The position numbers and the translations under genes are program-made. This document shows positions 47,701-60,189 of a DNA stretch of 64,000 nucleotides, piece by piece (within the stretch, counting starts at the first letter, position 1; every line of letters starts with the position of its first letter). Under the pieces are notes generated by a model, which saw only the letters and a program-made list of their open reading frames with translations, was not told the DNA's origin and did not search any database. Source of the stretch: Nageia nagi (lineage: Eukaryota; Pinophyta); NCBI GenBank assembly GCA_050084985.1, contig JBITNC010000002.1, positions 8,556,001 to 8,620,000 of the forward strand, read 5' to 3'.

Positions 47701-47885
47701 ATCTGAATTAGGCATGAGGAAAAAATTATGACTAACATTAACTTGAAGATAAAAAATATGGAAGATCAAAAAATATTATAAATGATTGGTTAAATCACAA
47801 AAGCATGCTTTTTCACCCCATCATGATTCGAAATTGCATCTTCAAAAAAGGGAGTGTCTCATCTTGTAAAATTATAAAGGAAAGG
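44731..47885. other. 3.1 kb AT-rich DNA; nothing recognised
   Basis: Several frames of 60-113 codons occur (44948-45289, 45961-46158, 47051-47269 minus, 47382-47711), but none has a domain I can name. The minus frame 47051-47269 has a vaguely LINE-like ending (DQVLDIKNRLS), too weak to call. Confidence 0.4.
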
Positions 47886-48260
47886 TAATAGGAACCCAAT
47901 ATATCTAAAACAAGATTTGAACTAATAAACATAGAAATACAAACTAGCAACAAATACAAATGACAACAAGATAGCAATACAAATCAAAATAGTAGCAAGA
48001 TTGTAATAAATAAACTTTACTGATAGCAAAATGAACTATGAGCCACTTTGATGGGGTTACCTCCTTACAACTCAAATAATATATTTTCCAATATGATGTC
48101 TATTCCTCTCCTACACATATTTATAGTTCTACTACCCCTGTTTACTACAAAATGATGATTTTCCTTACAAACCATATCAGTCCACCTTACAATTTAATAT
48201 ATATTGATAATCTAATTAATTAACTAATATAAGTAAATGTTATGATATGGGATCCTAACA
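47886..48260 (-). repeat. Gypsy 1 3' LTR
   Basis: Partner of 53168-53555, with the same order of blocks, including GGGGTTACCTCCTTACAACT and TGATAATCTAATTAATTAAC. Its outer edge reads TAATAGGA where the other copy has TGTTAGGA. Confidence 0.85.
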
Positions 48261-48261
48261 T

Positions 48262-49690
48262 ACCACCCCCTTAAAAGAGATCTTTGTCCTTAAAGCTAAA
48301 AATTAGGAAACTATTGTTGAAGAAAATGAAGTAAGTTGCATCATCATGGGCCAATCCATGCCATTGAACAAGAACTTTAGTAATGGTGTGATTATAAAGT
48401 TAATGTGTATGTTGATCTAGAATGATCTCAAGTTCAACCATTGTGGAACCATCATCAGTGAATTCAACTAATTCAATTTGAAGCATGGCTTGGGAGCCTA
48501 ATACCTTTTTAAGATAGGAGACATAAAAGATAGGGTGAACCTTTGAAGATGTAGGTAATGTCAATTTGTATGTTGCAATTCCAATAAATTGGAGGATTTG
48601 TAAGGCCCATAAAACCTTAGAGATAGCTTTTGGGACTCTTTTATTTTGAGAAATGTTTGTTGATATGGTTGAAGTCATAGGAAAACCATGTCCCCTTCTT
48701 GTAATTACCTCTTGAACTGATGTTGATCAACTTGTTATTTCATACGATGTTAAGCAACTTGTAGATTCTCTCAAAGAACACAAAGGATGTCTCCTTAACT
48801 ATTAAGGTGGTATATATTTATTAGACATTGGTGCTACCAAGAACATATAAGGCCATAATGGGTGGGCCTTGACCATACAATGCTTCATATTATAAGTTCA
48901 TCTTGATGGAAGTATGATATGAAGTATTAGACTACCATTCTGCTTAGGAAAGCCACTTAACCTAGTGGTCGAGTTGGGCTAAAGCAAAATAATGGAGATA
49001 TGTATCCAAGCAATTATATTTAACAATCTATGTTTGATCGTATATCTAGAGGTGATAGGCTAACCTCATATTGAGTTGAGTACCTTGGAGCTTAAAGAAT
49101 TCTTGCTAGAATTTACTCATATTTGTTGGATCACAATCATTAACAATAGTAGAAGGTATACCATGGAGTTTAAAAATGTTATCCAAAATATTTTATTGTA
49201 CATTAACAACCTTGTAGGGGTGAGATAAAGGTAAAAAAATGTGCATACTTAGACATCTAATTCAATACAATCATGATAACTACTTTCTATAAGATTTTGG
49301 GAGGCCTTCAATAAAATCCATTAAAATATTGATCCATGTTTGCACCTATATGGGTAGAGGCTAGAGAAGGCCTACCATACTAATTGTCTCACCTTTTTAT
49401 CATTGATAAGCATTGCATTTAAAAATAAATTTCATGATATCCTATTTCATTACTGGCCAATAGAAGAAGAATATCACCAACCTCTATAGTTTTAGAAACC
49501 CCAAGTGTCTAAAAGTTGTTACAACATACAACTCCTAAAGTATCATCTCATAACATGAAAAGTTAGAAGGTAGTGTAATACAACCCTTGAACCAAATATT
49601 CCCTAATGCCAAGAGAAATGGGATTTTCTAGTAAGATCAGTCTACAGGTGTTGAATCACAATTTGAGTAAAGTTATCATGAAATCATTCT
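48262..49690 (-). pseudogene. Gypsy 1 integrase and chromodomain
   Basis: Integrase is decayed between about 48700 and 49500. The C-terminal part is clear at 48400-48678: LWALQILQFIGIATYKLTLP and SSKVHPIFYVSYLKKVLGSQ, then EIILDQHTH. Next, near 48310-48390, comes a chromodomain-like TKVLVQWHGLAHDDAT. Chromodomains mark the chromovirus branch and direct integration to chromatin. Confidence 0.82.
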
Positions 49691-49699
49691 TGTTTAACC

Positions 49700-51045
49700 T
49701 GGTTGAGCCATTGAGGTACTAATGATGATATGGATTGAAGTGATGTAGGCTCCTTAAATTTTTGAGAAAAGGCATTTGTAGCTACATTTTCATTACCCTT
49801 TCAATTCACAATCTCATAGTAATATCCTAAAAGTTTTGGCATCTACTTTTGTTGTTCAAGAGTTGAGATGCATTGTTCTAAGAAATATTTCAAAGTATGG
49901 TGATTTATTCTAATAAGAAAATTTTTACTAATGATATAAGTTCTATAACATTAAATGATATGAATAATAGTAAGCATTTCCTTTTCATATGTGGATTTAA
50001 CCAATTTTTTACTGGAGAGGGTCTTACTTGTGATAGCTAAGCGGAGACCTTCTTGCATCAGCATAGCTCCAATTCTTACTCCAAAGACATCGATTTCAAT
50101 GATAAATATTTTAGAGAAATTAGGGATTTCAATGATAAATATTTTAGAGAAATTAGGCATGACCAAGATTGGGATAGAAAACATGGAAGCCTTTAGTCTA
50201 TGAAAATATTCTTCAACAACAGGCAACCAATTGAAAGCATTATTTTTTGGCAAGGTAGTGAGTGAGGCTAAAATCTTTCTATAATCTTTCATGAATTTTC
50301 AATAGTACCTAGTTAATCTTAGGAATCCACATAAACTCTTTAGAGATTTCAAAAGAGGCTAGTTTTGCATGTCATTAATCTTTAGGGGATCCACCTTGAC
50401 ACCCTCTTCAAAAATACTATTCTTGAGATACTCAATCTCCTTATGTCCAAAGGAACATTTATAATGTTTGATATATAATTGGTGATCATGTAGAATTTGC
50501 AAGGTATAATCTAACTGGGATAAGTGATCCTCCCAATTCTTGTTGTAGATAAAAATATCATCAAAGAAAACTAAAATATATTTACAAAGATAAGGGGAAA
50601 ATACATGGTTCATGAGACCCTGTAAGGTGGAGGGAGCATTTGTAAGACCAAATGATATTTACTAAGAACTCATAGTGGCCTTCATGTATGTGAAAGGTAA
50701 TTTTGGGAATACTTTTTCACAAAGCCTTATTTTATAGTACCTAGATCGAATATTCAATTTAGAGAAATACTTAACACCATGTAATTCATCCAATAATTCA
50801 TCAATGATATGAATGAGAAAATTATCCTATAATATGATTTTGTTTAGGGCTCAAAAATTGATGCAAATGTGCCATAACCATCCTTCTTACAAACCAACAA
50901 GATAGGAGAAGAGTAAGGACTTACATTGGGGAAAATGATACCAACTTCCAACATATCATGGACCATTTTCTTAATTTCATCCTTTTGTAGATATGAGTAG
51001 TAGTAAGGTTGTATTTTAGGTGGTTGACTCCTTGGAATCAAATAG
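49700..51045 (-). pseudogene. Gypsy 1 reverse transcriptase and RNase H
   Basis: RT starts near 51041 (YLQKDEIKKMVHDMLEVGII, SSPILLVCKKDG). The catalytic region is at 50359-50613 (YILVFFDDIFIYNKNWEDHL; FFDD for the usual YxDD). RNase H follows at 49951-50292 (GVRIGAMLMQEG, STYEKEMLTIIHI), with an 11-residue in-frame duplication of PNFSKIFIIEI. Stops separate the pieces. Confidence 0.87.
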
Positions 51046-51349
51046 ATAGCATGATCGTGAGGTTGATGTGGGGGTCAAGCATATGGTTCTTCTAAAATAC
51101 CTATATGACTTACCAAAAGGTGTTATAGTTCTTGTTATTCTCCAGGTCCTTACTTTCTCAATTGGATCATGAATAGTTGTGCCACCATTTCCCTACCTCC
51201 CTTTTTAAGCAATTTTCCCATACAGTGGGAGCTAATAATTTGGTATGGTCCCAATCTTAGTCCCTTAAGAGTATATTTATGTCCCTTAATTATAATTACA
51301 TCTGAATCTCATAAAAATACCAGAGATTAGGTACCAATATTTGCAACCA

Positions 51350-52703
51350 CTAAGCACCAAAGACCACATCATAACTCCCTAATGATAGAATATACATGTC
51401 AATTTGTAGTTGATAGTCTTCTATATTGAGTTTGACATTATGACACCATCCCTTATAGGTAATTTTTCCTCCATTACCAATCATCATCTCAAAACTCTTT
51501 TGTGGTTGTATATAGCAGTTGGTCTTTTTGGTCACTCCAAGAGAAATAACATTATGTGTACTACCTAAATCAATCAACATTATCAAGTTTTATTCCTTAC
51601 AATATCCATGACATTTCATAGTTTATGATGATGAAAATCTTGATATGACATTGCAAGATATTTGAGGAGTATCTTCAATGATTTTCTTTATTTCCTCTAC
51701 TATGTATGTCATGACATCTTCAAATATTTTCTTTATCAATTCGACTAGGGCCTTAGCATCCAAGATGCAATTTTTGAGTAGTGCATCAATGTCTTGGCCC
51801 AAATTTCTCATCACAATTATAATAGAGCCTTTAAGCTCCTCCATCTCCACTAAAGTCAATAACTTCATTGATAGTGGATGATTTGGTTTTAGTTCACCTT
51901 GAGAATTATGTGGTATCCAAAATGGTTGCTTGGCCTATTTATGCTAAGCATTGAACTTAGCTTTTGCTAATTTGGTAAGCCCAATGGCTGTTATGATATT
52001 ACTAAGATTGAACATTTTGACTTCCACTTGAATTTCTTCCTTCAACCCACTAATGAAATAACTTCTAAAAAATGCTTCATCTAGTCCTTTGGTACAATTT
52101 GCAAATCAAATTGAATTTGATATTCTCTTATAGTGGTTGTTTAGCAAAGTTTAGTCAATGTGCCTATGAAATATTCAAAATCACTTGCGTTAAATCTGAT
52201 GAGGAGGTTTGTTATGAATTCCCCCTAGGAAGGGGTACCATTTTCCTTTTGAAACCATTGGTACCATTAGACAGATTTATGCTTAAGATGAAAGGAGGTG
52301 AGGTTGACCTTATGTGCCTCAATGATTTGATTTAAAGAGAAATATTATTTTTCCCAATACATCCAACTAATAGGATCTTCATCGTTAAATCATGCAAAAT
52401 CTAGCTTATAATTCATGAAAGAATAAAGGTTTGTTGAGGTCCTTAAGGTATGAAAAAGCATTTCCCAATCTATGGTTGAGAGCCATGCAATCCACTTGAA
52501 CCAAATGATGTGCCTACAATGGATTCTTATTGAAGAGTTTGCATATGTTGATTAAAAGAACTATAACTTGAAGTTATAGCCTCCATTAAATTTTTGAGTT
52601 CATCAAGGCTAGTTGGGAGTTGGATATCACCAAGAAATTCCATCATGTAGTCAATTCTATGATACAAGTTATCTAGATCCAAGGATCTTCTCTCATCAAC
52701 CAT
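51350..52703 (-). pseudogene. Gypsy 1 gag and protease
   Basis: Gag begins at 52703 (MVDERRSLDLDNLYHRIDYM) and continues with a damaged FNDEDPISWMYWEKQYF-like block near 52370 and KVNLTSFHLKH, the region matching the gag core of this branch. The protease is at 51350-51586: MLIDLGSTHNVIS, where the catalytic DSG is DLG, and LGSYDVVFGA. No intact zinc knuckle was found. Confidence 0.82.
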
Positions 52704-53167
52704 CTTACTATTTATGGAAATTGTTAGTTTTAGAAACTATTATTTTTTAAAACTAAAAAAAGTATATGGGTGTTATATATGAAAATGATCAACAAAAAAA
52801 TTAATCACAATGGGATATGCTATAAAATCATGATTTTTAGACCCTCAAACATTTTTTTCTAAAAACAACTCATCACCTCATGGTTTGAGAGATAACAACC
52901 TCTGAAGCTTTTTACCCATTTGGATAGTTACTACTTTTTATATGAAAACCTAGGATTGTAAAAAACTACACCAATTTCAACTCAATGAAACCTTAGAGTT
53001 CTAGAAAAATTTTGGCAACATTTTACCTAGAATTGGACAATTTCTAAGTCTTCAACTCAATTCGACCTTAAAATTTGGAAATATTTTTATAGTGTTTCAA
53101 TTGGGAATGGATAAATCTAGGTCTTCAACCTACCCACAAGTTTCAAAATCAAAGCTATGATATTAGA

Positions 53168-53555
53168 TGTTAGGAATCCAATATATCTAAAATGGTATTT
53201 GAACCAATTATCAAAGAAATACAAACTATTAATAGATATAAATGATAACATGATAGCAATACGAATCATAATAAAAGCAAGATTACAATTGAGAAACTTT
53301 ACTGATAACAAAATGAATTATAGGCTGCTTCAAGGGGGCTACCTCCTTACAACTTAAACAATATATTTTTCAAGATGATTTCTATTACTCTCCTACACAT
53401 ATTTATAGTTCTACTACCCTAACCCTAATCAATTGTTCACTACAAAATAGCGATATGCCTCACAAACCATATTGGTCCATGTTACAACTTAATATATACT
53501 GATAATCTAATTAATTAACTAATATAAGTAAATATTAGGATATGGGATCCTAACA
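53168..53555 (-). repeat. Gypsy 1 5' LTR
   Basis: Plus strand from TGTTAGGAATCCAATATATC to GGGATCCTAACA, 388 bases. Pairs with 47886-48260. Related to the LTR ending at 62676. Confidence 0.88.
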
Positions 53556-54840
53556 TAAAGGGCTTGGGAATTTTCTCTTACATAAAATATCCTAAGGTAG
53601 AGTTTAATTATTAAGGGTGAGCAATGTGTATACTTTTCATTTTGAACACATAGGTCATGATATATCTTCTAGTAAATTTATTCATTTTAGGGTTATTATT
53701 ATTATTATTTTAAATCATACCATTCCTTGATAGAGTATTTCTCAATTTTCATCCCTATTGATCCATTTCTTTATTATTAAGAGTTTGATATATACTAACT
53801 TGTATCCAAAAAATGCTCTATTAGGTTGTTAACCTAATATTTTATCAACCAAAAATTAACTCACCTTTTAAATATTTATAAAGAAAAAAATGATAAAAAC
53901 TTTATATATATATAACAAAAATTTACAAATCACAACAAAAATTTGACTAATTCTTAATAGATTCTTTTTCTTTTTTGACTCCTTGAACCTTAAATGCAAC
54001 AATGACATTCACATTCACATATTTTCATACTAACACAAATCTTGTCTTTCACTCTTTGTCCAAAAGTGAATGGCTTGAATTTCATAAATATGATCCCCCT
54101 AAATAATGTGTTTTGATGTTATTTTCAATTATGTAAAATGCCATATTTGACCCCATTATCTTCATTTCAAAAACTTTTATCGATAAAATGATTGGTTGTT
54201 AATACGTATATAATCACGAGTTGGTCACTTTTCCATATATATAGACTAGAAAAAAATGACCTTGAATTTGACCTTCCCTTCCCAAAATATGGTTAGTCCA
54301 ATCTCCAACTATATGTAAGATCTAAGCACATTTAATGAACATGCACAAGCCTAGAATTATAAATAGTGATATCTCTAATCCAATTTTATCTAATAAATAT
54401 GTACTAGAACAAAAATGGGCTTTAGGGTTGGACAATTTTGAGGTTGTTTTAGGAAGGTAATTTTTTAACCACCCCATTTTTAGGTTTAAATGGTGGTTTT
54501 CATGGGGAAATTTTAACCTACCCCCAAAAAAATATAAGGAGACGAAAAAAATACCCCTTAGTGAAAATCAATTTAAATTCACATGGGGAGCTTAGGCAAG
54601 CACTTGGAATATTTTCAACAATTTTGAGTTTGCCAATTGAGGGGTTAGAGGAGAGAAAGGGGCATTTTGCAAGACAAGATGAGATAAGGCAAGATCATAC
54701 GAGGGAAGACATGGAGCTATGAGGTGCAAGAAAGTATTCTTATGCAATATATAAGCTTGTATTCTTTTACATTCTGCATATATATTTGTATCTTATATTT
54801 TTTTGCATTTATTTAGAAAATCCATTTTGTGTGTATCACA
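53556..54840. other. AT-rich DNA; possible CACTA-type end at 54402
   Basis: No gene seen to about 54400. From 54402 the sequence TACTAGAACAAAAATGGGCT resembles 57916 (CACTAGACCAAAAAGGGCTT), and a TTTAACCACCCC/TTAACCTACCCC pair follows. The part 54590-54720 is an inverted copy of sequence near 56800-56960 and 57300-57430 (TTTGCCAATTGAGGGGTTAG against CTAACCCCTCAGTTGGCAAA). Confidence 0.4.
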
Positions 54841-54849
54841 CGTAGTCAT

Positions 54850-55920
54850 TGTAGACTATGAAACTTGTTAAATAAATCTTGGATCTTTTGTATTCTTCCA
54901 TATTTTTCATGTGTTTATGGGCCTTTTTCAGAAAACCCTTTTTTTATGTATCTTGCAATCATTGCAATCTATGAAACTTTATTTGCTTCATGCATATTAG
55001 CAAACAAATCCTATATCTATTGTATTCTCTTATATTTTTCATATATGTATCTATTAGGAAACTCATAGTCACAAGATTCAATTTACAAGCATTAAGTAGA
55101 CACATCCACATACCTAATTTAGGGTTTATGGGTATTTTGGTAGTGAATCTCAAACACATGCACATATCCGACTTAATATTTATGGGTATTTTAGTAGTTA
55201 AGTTCAAAGCTCCCTTAAGATAGTCTACATGGCCAATAAGGTCAATAATGCATGTATAATTATTTATCCTAGGAATAATGCAATAAGAATCACTCATGCT
55301 ATTAATGTATTCACTTACCTCATCCACTAAACTTGCATCGCTGCATGCAAGTAGAACACATACAAAGGTTACATTGTTTTGGCTAGTTCCTAAGTGCTTC
55401 ATAATATCAAATAGTTTAAGGTCATCCTTGTTTTAGCCATGAATTGCATATCCTTTAATTATTGCATTTCATGAAATTGTATCTACATCATGCATCTTGT
55501 CAAAAAATTATTAGGGATATTGTATTGTTCCACATTTTGCATACATGTCTATCAGGGAAATCATAACCATAATATTGGATGCAAAACCATTTTCAAATAC
55601 TCTTTGATGGATGTCTAAACCTTCTTCTAAAGCTCCCATGGTGGGACATATTGGAAGAATATTGGTAAAGGTTATAGAGTTTGACTTTACATCTGATAAT
55701 TGCAATTTCTTAAGAGTCTCTATGATTATTGCATTACATGAAATTATATACGCATTGTGCATTTTTAAACAATTATCAATCTTTTTGTATTCTTTTACAT
55801 TTTGTATACATGCCTATCAAGGCATTCATAACCACAACATTCATTGAAAAACCATTTTCAACTACTCTTTGATGTATGTCTATACCTTTTTAAAGAGTTG
55901 CTCATGTTGCAGAAAATTCA
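54850..55920 (-). pseudogene. PPR protein pseudogene (PLS/E type)
   Basis: Minus-strand pieces of a plant pentatricopeptide-repeat protein in natural order. Near 55800-55910: GIDIHQRVVENGFSMNVVVM, then ALIGMYTKC. At 55511-55762: MHNAYIISCNAIIIETLKK, LDIHQRVFENGF, SLIDMYAKCGTIQ. Near 55410-55500: MHDVDTIS and NAIIKGYAIHG. At 54959-55402: NNVTFVCVLLACSDASLVDE, then IIDLIGHVDYLKGALNL and WMCLLNACKLN, the E-motif region. PPR proteins bind organelle RNA. The Trp of WNAMI is lost in one copy (ISCN), and stops and short duplications (KIPIN twice) break the frame. Not functional as it stands. Confidence 0.85.
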
Positions 55921-55974
55921 TTTTATGCACATCTAACCTATAATATCTTCACACTTGGAGAAGGAAAGAAAATG

Positions 55975-56270
55975 TTCAACCCATATGATCCAAGTGCATC
56001 ATATGATATGAAATGATCTAAGTACACCATATGATATTAAATGATCGAAATGCAACATATATATGATATACAATTATTTAAGTACACCATATGATATCAA
56101 ATGAACTAAGTGCACTATATATGATATGAAATGATATAAATGGACCAATGTATGATATGAAACCTCATAAAATGATAAAAGAATCCTATGTATTATTTGA
56201 AACCTCTAACAAATTCAAACCTCCCACTGAAAGATCTAAATAAACCATGTGATATGGAATTTTATAAGTA
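55975..56270. repeat. Short tandem repeats of ATGATATGAAATGATCC type
   Basis: About 27-35-base degenerate units of the form CACCATATGATATGAAATGATCCAAGTG, in several copies, irregularly spaced. The same word family recurs near 56420-56480 and 58425-58745. Confidence 0.75.
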
Positions 56271-57600
56271 TCAAAAATTGATCCAAAAGTGGTAAGTTGG
56301 AAAAACTATGCTTGTAAAACTTAGCCAAACATAAAAAAATATATGGTTCCTAAAGAATAATGATATGAAAATAATGGAACATGTTGTGAGCTAGTTCATT
56401 TCCTAGCATGTATCAGAAATGATGCAACTGTACTGTATGATATGAAATTTTTTAAACACATTGTATGATATGAAAAAATATTATAATATAATCTAAGTAT
56501 CTTTATAACCTCTAAAACAATGGAACATGTATTGGGCTCCTTCATTGCCTAGCTTATGACATAATTGGTTCTCTTCTTTACTAATGGCTATATACCAATT
56601 ATGTCATGATGTAATTTTCTATGTTAAAAACCAATCAAAAAGTGATAAGTTAGCATCATCTACTATATGTTATGAAATTATGCAACTATACATCATTTAA
56701 ATTTATAAAATTATTGACATTCTTGGCTATGCAAGATATTGTAAGAAATGATTTAATTCATACCTCCCATTGGAGTATCTAAATAGACCATGTGATATGA
56801 AATGATTTAAATTCTCATTTCACCTTATTTCTTCTCATATTCCCTTGCAAAATTCCTCTTTATCTCCTCTAACCCCTCAGTTGGCAAACTTGAAAAAATT
56901 AAAATGCTGAAAATATTCCAAGTGTCCACTTAAGCTTCTCGTAAAATATGGAATAATAATACACAAGGCCCATGAAATTATCTATATAATGCATCTTCCA
57001 TATTGCAATCCATGAAATTATGTCTGCATCATGTATCTTCCATATTTTGTATATATGTCTATCAGGTTTTATGTTCCATTTCAATTTTTCAAATATTGCT
57101 TCTTGGATGTGTATACTTGGTACTTGTGTCATGACATAATTTTTTAAGTGTCAACAACTGGTCCTAAATAATGCAACTATACATTATTTAAGTGCATAAA
57201 ATTATTCACATTCTTAGTCGTGTAGGCTATCTTAAGAAATGATTTAACTCAAACATCCCATTAAAATGTATAAATATATCATGAGATATGAAATGATTTA
57301 AATTCTCATCTCCTTTCATCTCGCCTTGGAAAATGCCACTTTCTCTCCTTTAAATCCTCAACTAGAAAACTCAAAAAACTTAAAATGCCAAAAATATTCC
57401 AAGTGCATGCCTAAGCTCCTCCTAAAATGTGAAAGAATAATATACAAGATCTATGAAATTGTATCTACATAATACATATTCCACATTGCAAATCATGAAA
57501 ATGTGTCTAGATCATTGCATATTCCACATTTTGCATACATATCTATAAGTTGTTATGTTCCATTTCAATTTTTCAAATAGTTCTTCTTAGACGTGTGCAT
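56271..57600 (-). pseudogene. PPR-derived fragments and their flanking repeats
   Basis: Scraps related to the 55-kb pseudogene: near 57030-57080 (minus) a damaged LIDMYAKYG-like block with an ME-H-K-T leader, and near 57480-57560 the same block again. The sequence between them (TCCTCTAACCCCTCAGTTGG at about 56860, and CCTCAACTAGAAAACTC near 57357) is shared and inverted relative to 54590-54720. There is no open frame. Confidence 0.5.
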
Positions 57601-58424
57601 GCATCTACTTGGTGCTTGTAAATTGATATTATGGAATCAATATTGTAGAGCATATTTGAATCATTTGAGCAAAAACTAAAATTGCATAGCATATTTGAAG
57701 TATTTAAGCATAATTGTGTAATTCTTTATCCAAAGTATGGTATTATTTGATATAATTATACTAAGTAGTACAAGCATATTTTTTTGTGTTTGGCTAAGTA
57801 TTACAAACATGCTTTTACCAATTGTTCATGAAACTGTATCTACATTATGTATCTTCCACATTTTGCATACATGTCTATTAAGTTTTATGTTCCATTTTAT
57901 TTTCAAAAAGTGCTTCACTAGACCAAAAAGGGCTTTTGGGGGTAATTTTAAACTGTTTCCTAATATATTTACCAGTGGTTATCTACCCATCACCTATGAG
58001 GTCATTGCAAAAAGTTCCCTCTCTAAGGTGGTGGCTAAAATTTATCGATATATGGCATCTAAAACTACCACCAAATGTTAAAAAGAGGCAGTTATAAACT
58101 GCTTCTCTAGGAACTAATGCATGTGGCTTAAACTACCTCTCAACCTAATATTATTCTTTAAAGTGGTGGTTTAAGCTATCATTTCAGGTATTTATGTGAT
58201 GGTTTAAAATTACTACATATTAATCACATTTAAAAAAGTGACATAGCATGTAATTCTTCCAAATGGAAGAATTATTTCAAACTACATCATCCTCAATTAC
58301 CCAAGGTACTCGAGCTCAATCATAGTGAGCCCAATCATGATGTTGGCCATTATCTTCGGAAGGATGGCCTAATGAAGATAACCAATCACCATATATATAT
58401 GTATGTATGTATGTCATGAAATAT
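57601..58424. other. AT-rich DNA, PPR scrap and possible CACTA-type end
   Basis: One more PPR-like scrap at 57830-57900 (minus). At 57916 CACTAGACCAAAAAGGGCTT starts a stretch similar to 54402. A short (TATG)n-like run lies at about 58391-58415. No gene seen. Confidence 0.4.
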
Positions 58425-58745
58425 AAAGATATGTTAATCATCAAGTGCACCATATGATATAAAATGATCCAAATGCACCAACATATGATATGAAATAATC
58501 TAATTACACCACAATGGCTTGAAGTGATGCTACTATACCATATGATATGAAATGATCCAAGTACATGAAATGATTTATGTACACAATATTAGAAACAATG
58601 TAATTATATGATATGAAATGAAATATACACCATCATATGATATGAAGTTCATTTATGTACACAATATGGTCTAAAATAATGCAACTGTACCATATGATAT
58701 GAAATTATCTAAGTGCACAATATGATATGAAATTATTCAAATATA
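58425..58745. repeat. Second block of ATGATATGAAATGATCC tandem repeats
   Basis: Ten or so degenerate units such as CACCATATGATATGAAATGATCC with AAGTACA or AACTGTA spacers. Same family as 55975-56270. Confidence 0.75.
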
Positions 58746-58854
58746 CTTTACAATTCTAATTAGTGCTCAAATGATTCAAATATGCTCTACAATAATGCTA
58801 CCATGATATTCAATTTATAAGCACCAAGTAGACACATACATATTCAAGAAACAT

Positions 58855-58990
58855 TTTTAAAATTTAAAATGGAACATAAAACTTGATAGACATGTATGCA
58901 AAATATGGAAGATGCATGATGTAGAATTAGTTTCATACACTCCAATGTGGAAGATGCATGATGCAGACATAGTATCATGGGTACAACAAG
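58855..58990 (+). pseudogene. PPR fragment on the plus strand
   Basis: NLIDMYAKYGRCMM, then a partial second copy of the GRCMM block and MHDADIVSW. This is the end of one PPR unit and the start of the next, as in the family (LIDMYAKCGSI..., MHDADVVSWNAM). Opposite orientation to the pseudogene at 55 kb. Confidence 0.7.
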
Positions 58991-59389
58991 GATGCCAAAT
59001 TACCACTTTTGAACTAGTTTTTTACACTTAGAAATTTTTTGGGTTAAACGGTTGCTTTCCTTCTTCAAGAAAATTTATGAGTTGAACAATTGATTTCCTT
59101 CTTCAAACTAGTTTTTGGATCATATGATGTATTTAAATCATTTCATATAACATCATAATTTATTTTGTAAAACCATTCTCAAACAAGCCAAAAAATGAAA
59201 GAGCACACACATGATAAGCAATACAAGCACATGCATGGAATAAAGGAGAGGAGAGGTGAGTCGAGGCAATTGCAACTGTACCATAATGACATGAAATGAT
59301 TTTTCCATGTAGATATAGGCATAGTTGAGAAAAAATACTTTATACCATGTTTGGTAGGTGATTCTCAAGATAGCCTACAAATGACATAA

Positions 59390-59600
59390 CATTCAACTTA
59401 CAAGCACCCAGTACACACATGCACATCCCTAATTCAAGGTTTATGGGCATTTTGGCAGTGAAGTTCAAAGCTCCCTCAAGAAAGCCTACATAGCCAAGTA
59501 GGTCAAAAATTCATTTATAATGATTACTCCTATGATTGCAGGATATGCACAAAATGAAATATTATAGAGGCTTTTAAGCAGATGCAATTGTTAGGTGCAA
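59390..59600. pseudogene. PPR fragments, one on each strand
   Basis: On the minus strand 59390-59520 is homologous to 55085-55240 (E-motif region with PKL and a CxCVLGACKLN-like pattern). Directly next to it on the plus strand, about 59533-59590, is MIAGYAQNEIL, a PPR helix. The two pieces point in opposite directions, so they do not come from one intact gene here. Confidence 0.6.
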
Positions 59601-60189
59601 AATTAGGTACTTGATGAAATTCTATATGAAAGTGTTAAAAACCAATCCAAAAGTGGTAAGTTGGCAAAAACATGCTTGCAATACTTAGCAATTATTCAAC
59701 CAAAAAATTTAAATGCTATGTTATCTTACCTTCATATTAAGAAAAATAAGATATCTTCCCTAAGGATAACTTGTTCAAAACATCATGAATTAGATAAGTT
59801 AGGGCTAGCTACATTTAGAAGCTCTCATGATATGTATCACCATTATGCTTTAGCATTTTTCATAGTGTTACTACAAAACTAATCTGGATGCTTCAAACAC
59901 ATGATATGAAATGATCCAAGACCACCATATGATAAGAATTATATACTTTTAAGTAGATGCATGATGCAAAATACACTTTTATTGCTTCCAATATCTGTAA
60001 TGATTTCAAGATACCTACTACAAAATAATATGTATGAAAAATAATATATATTGAAAAATATGAAACAATACCTACTGTAGGTTGATTTCAAATATGCTCT
60101 ACAACTATTCTCAAATCATCAAGAATACCATAATTATGATTAAGGATTACAGAATTATTCAAAAATGGTTCAAATATACTCTATAGTAT

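Larger units (their letters stand above)
47886..53555 (-). mobile_element. Gypsy 1: Ty3/Gypsy chromovirus, broken
   Basis: Minus-strand element with LTRs 47886-48260 (3') and 53168-53555 (5'). Inside, from right to left: gag (from 52703), protease, RT, RNase H, integrase and chromodomain, the Ty3/Gypsy order with integrase after RNase H. Polypurine tract AAGGGGGTGGTA next to the 3' LTR. Primer-site-like ATATCATAGCTTTG beside the 5' LTR. LTRs end in short inverted repeats (TGTTAGGA/TCCTAACA). Flanks AAAGG at 47881 and AAAGG at 53557 could be the target copy if one base is extra. Many stops: dead. Confidence 0.88.

Noticed and set aside
53410-53440. CCCTAACCCTAA as an interstitial telomere
   Set aside because: Only two units, of a type differing from the usual plant TTTAGGG, and it lies within a Gypsy LTR; the same short run is in the LTR near 62555.
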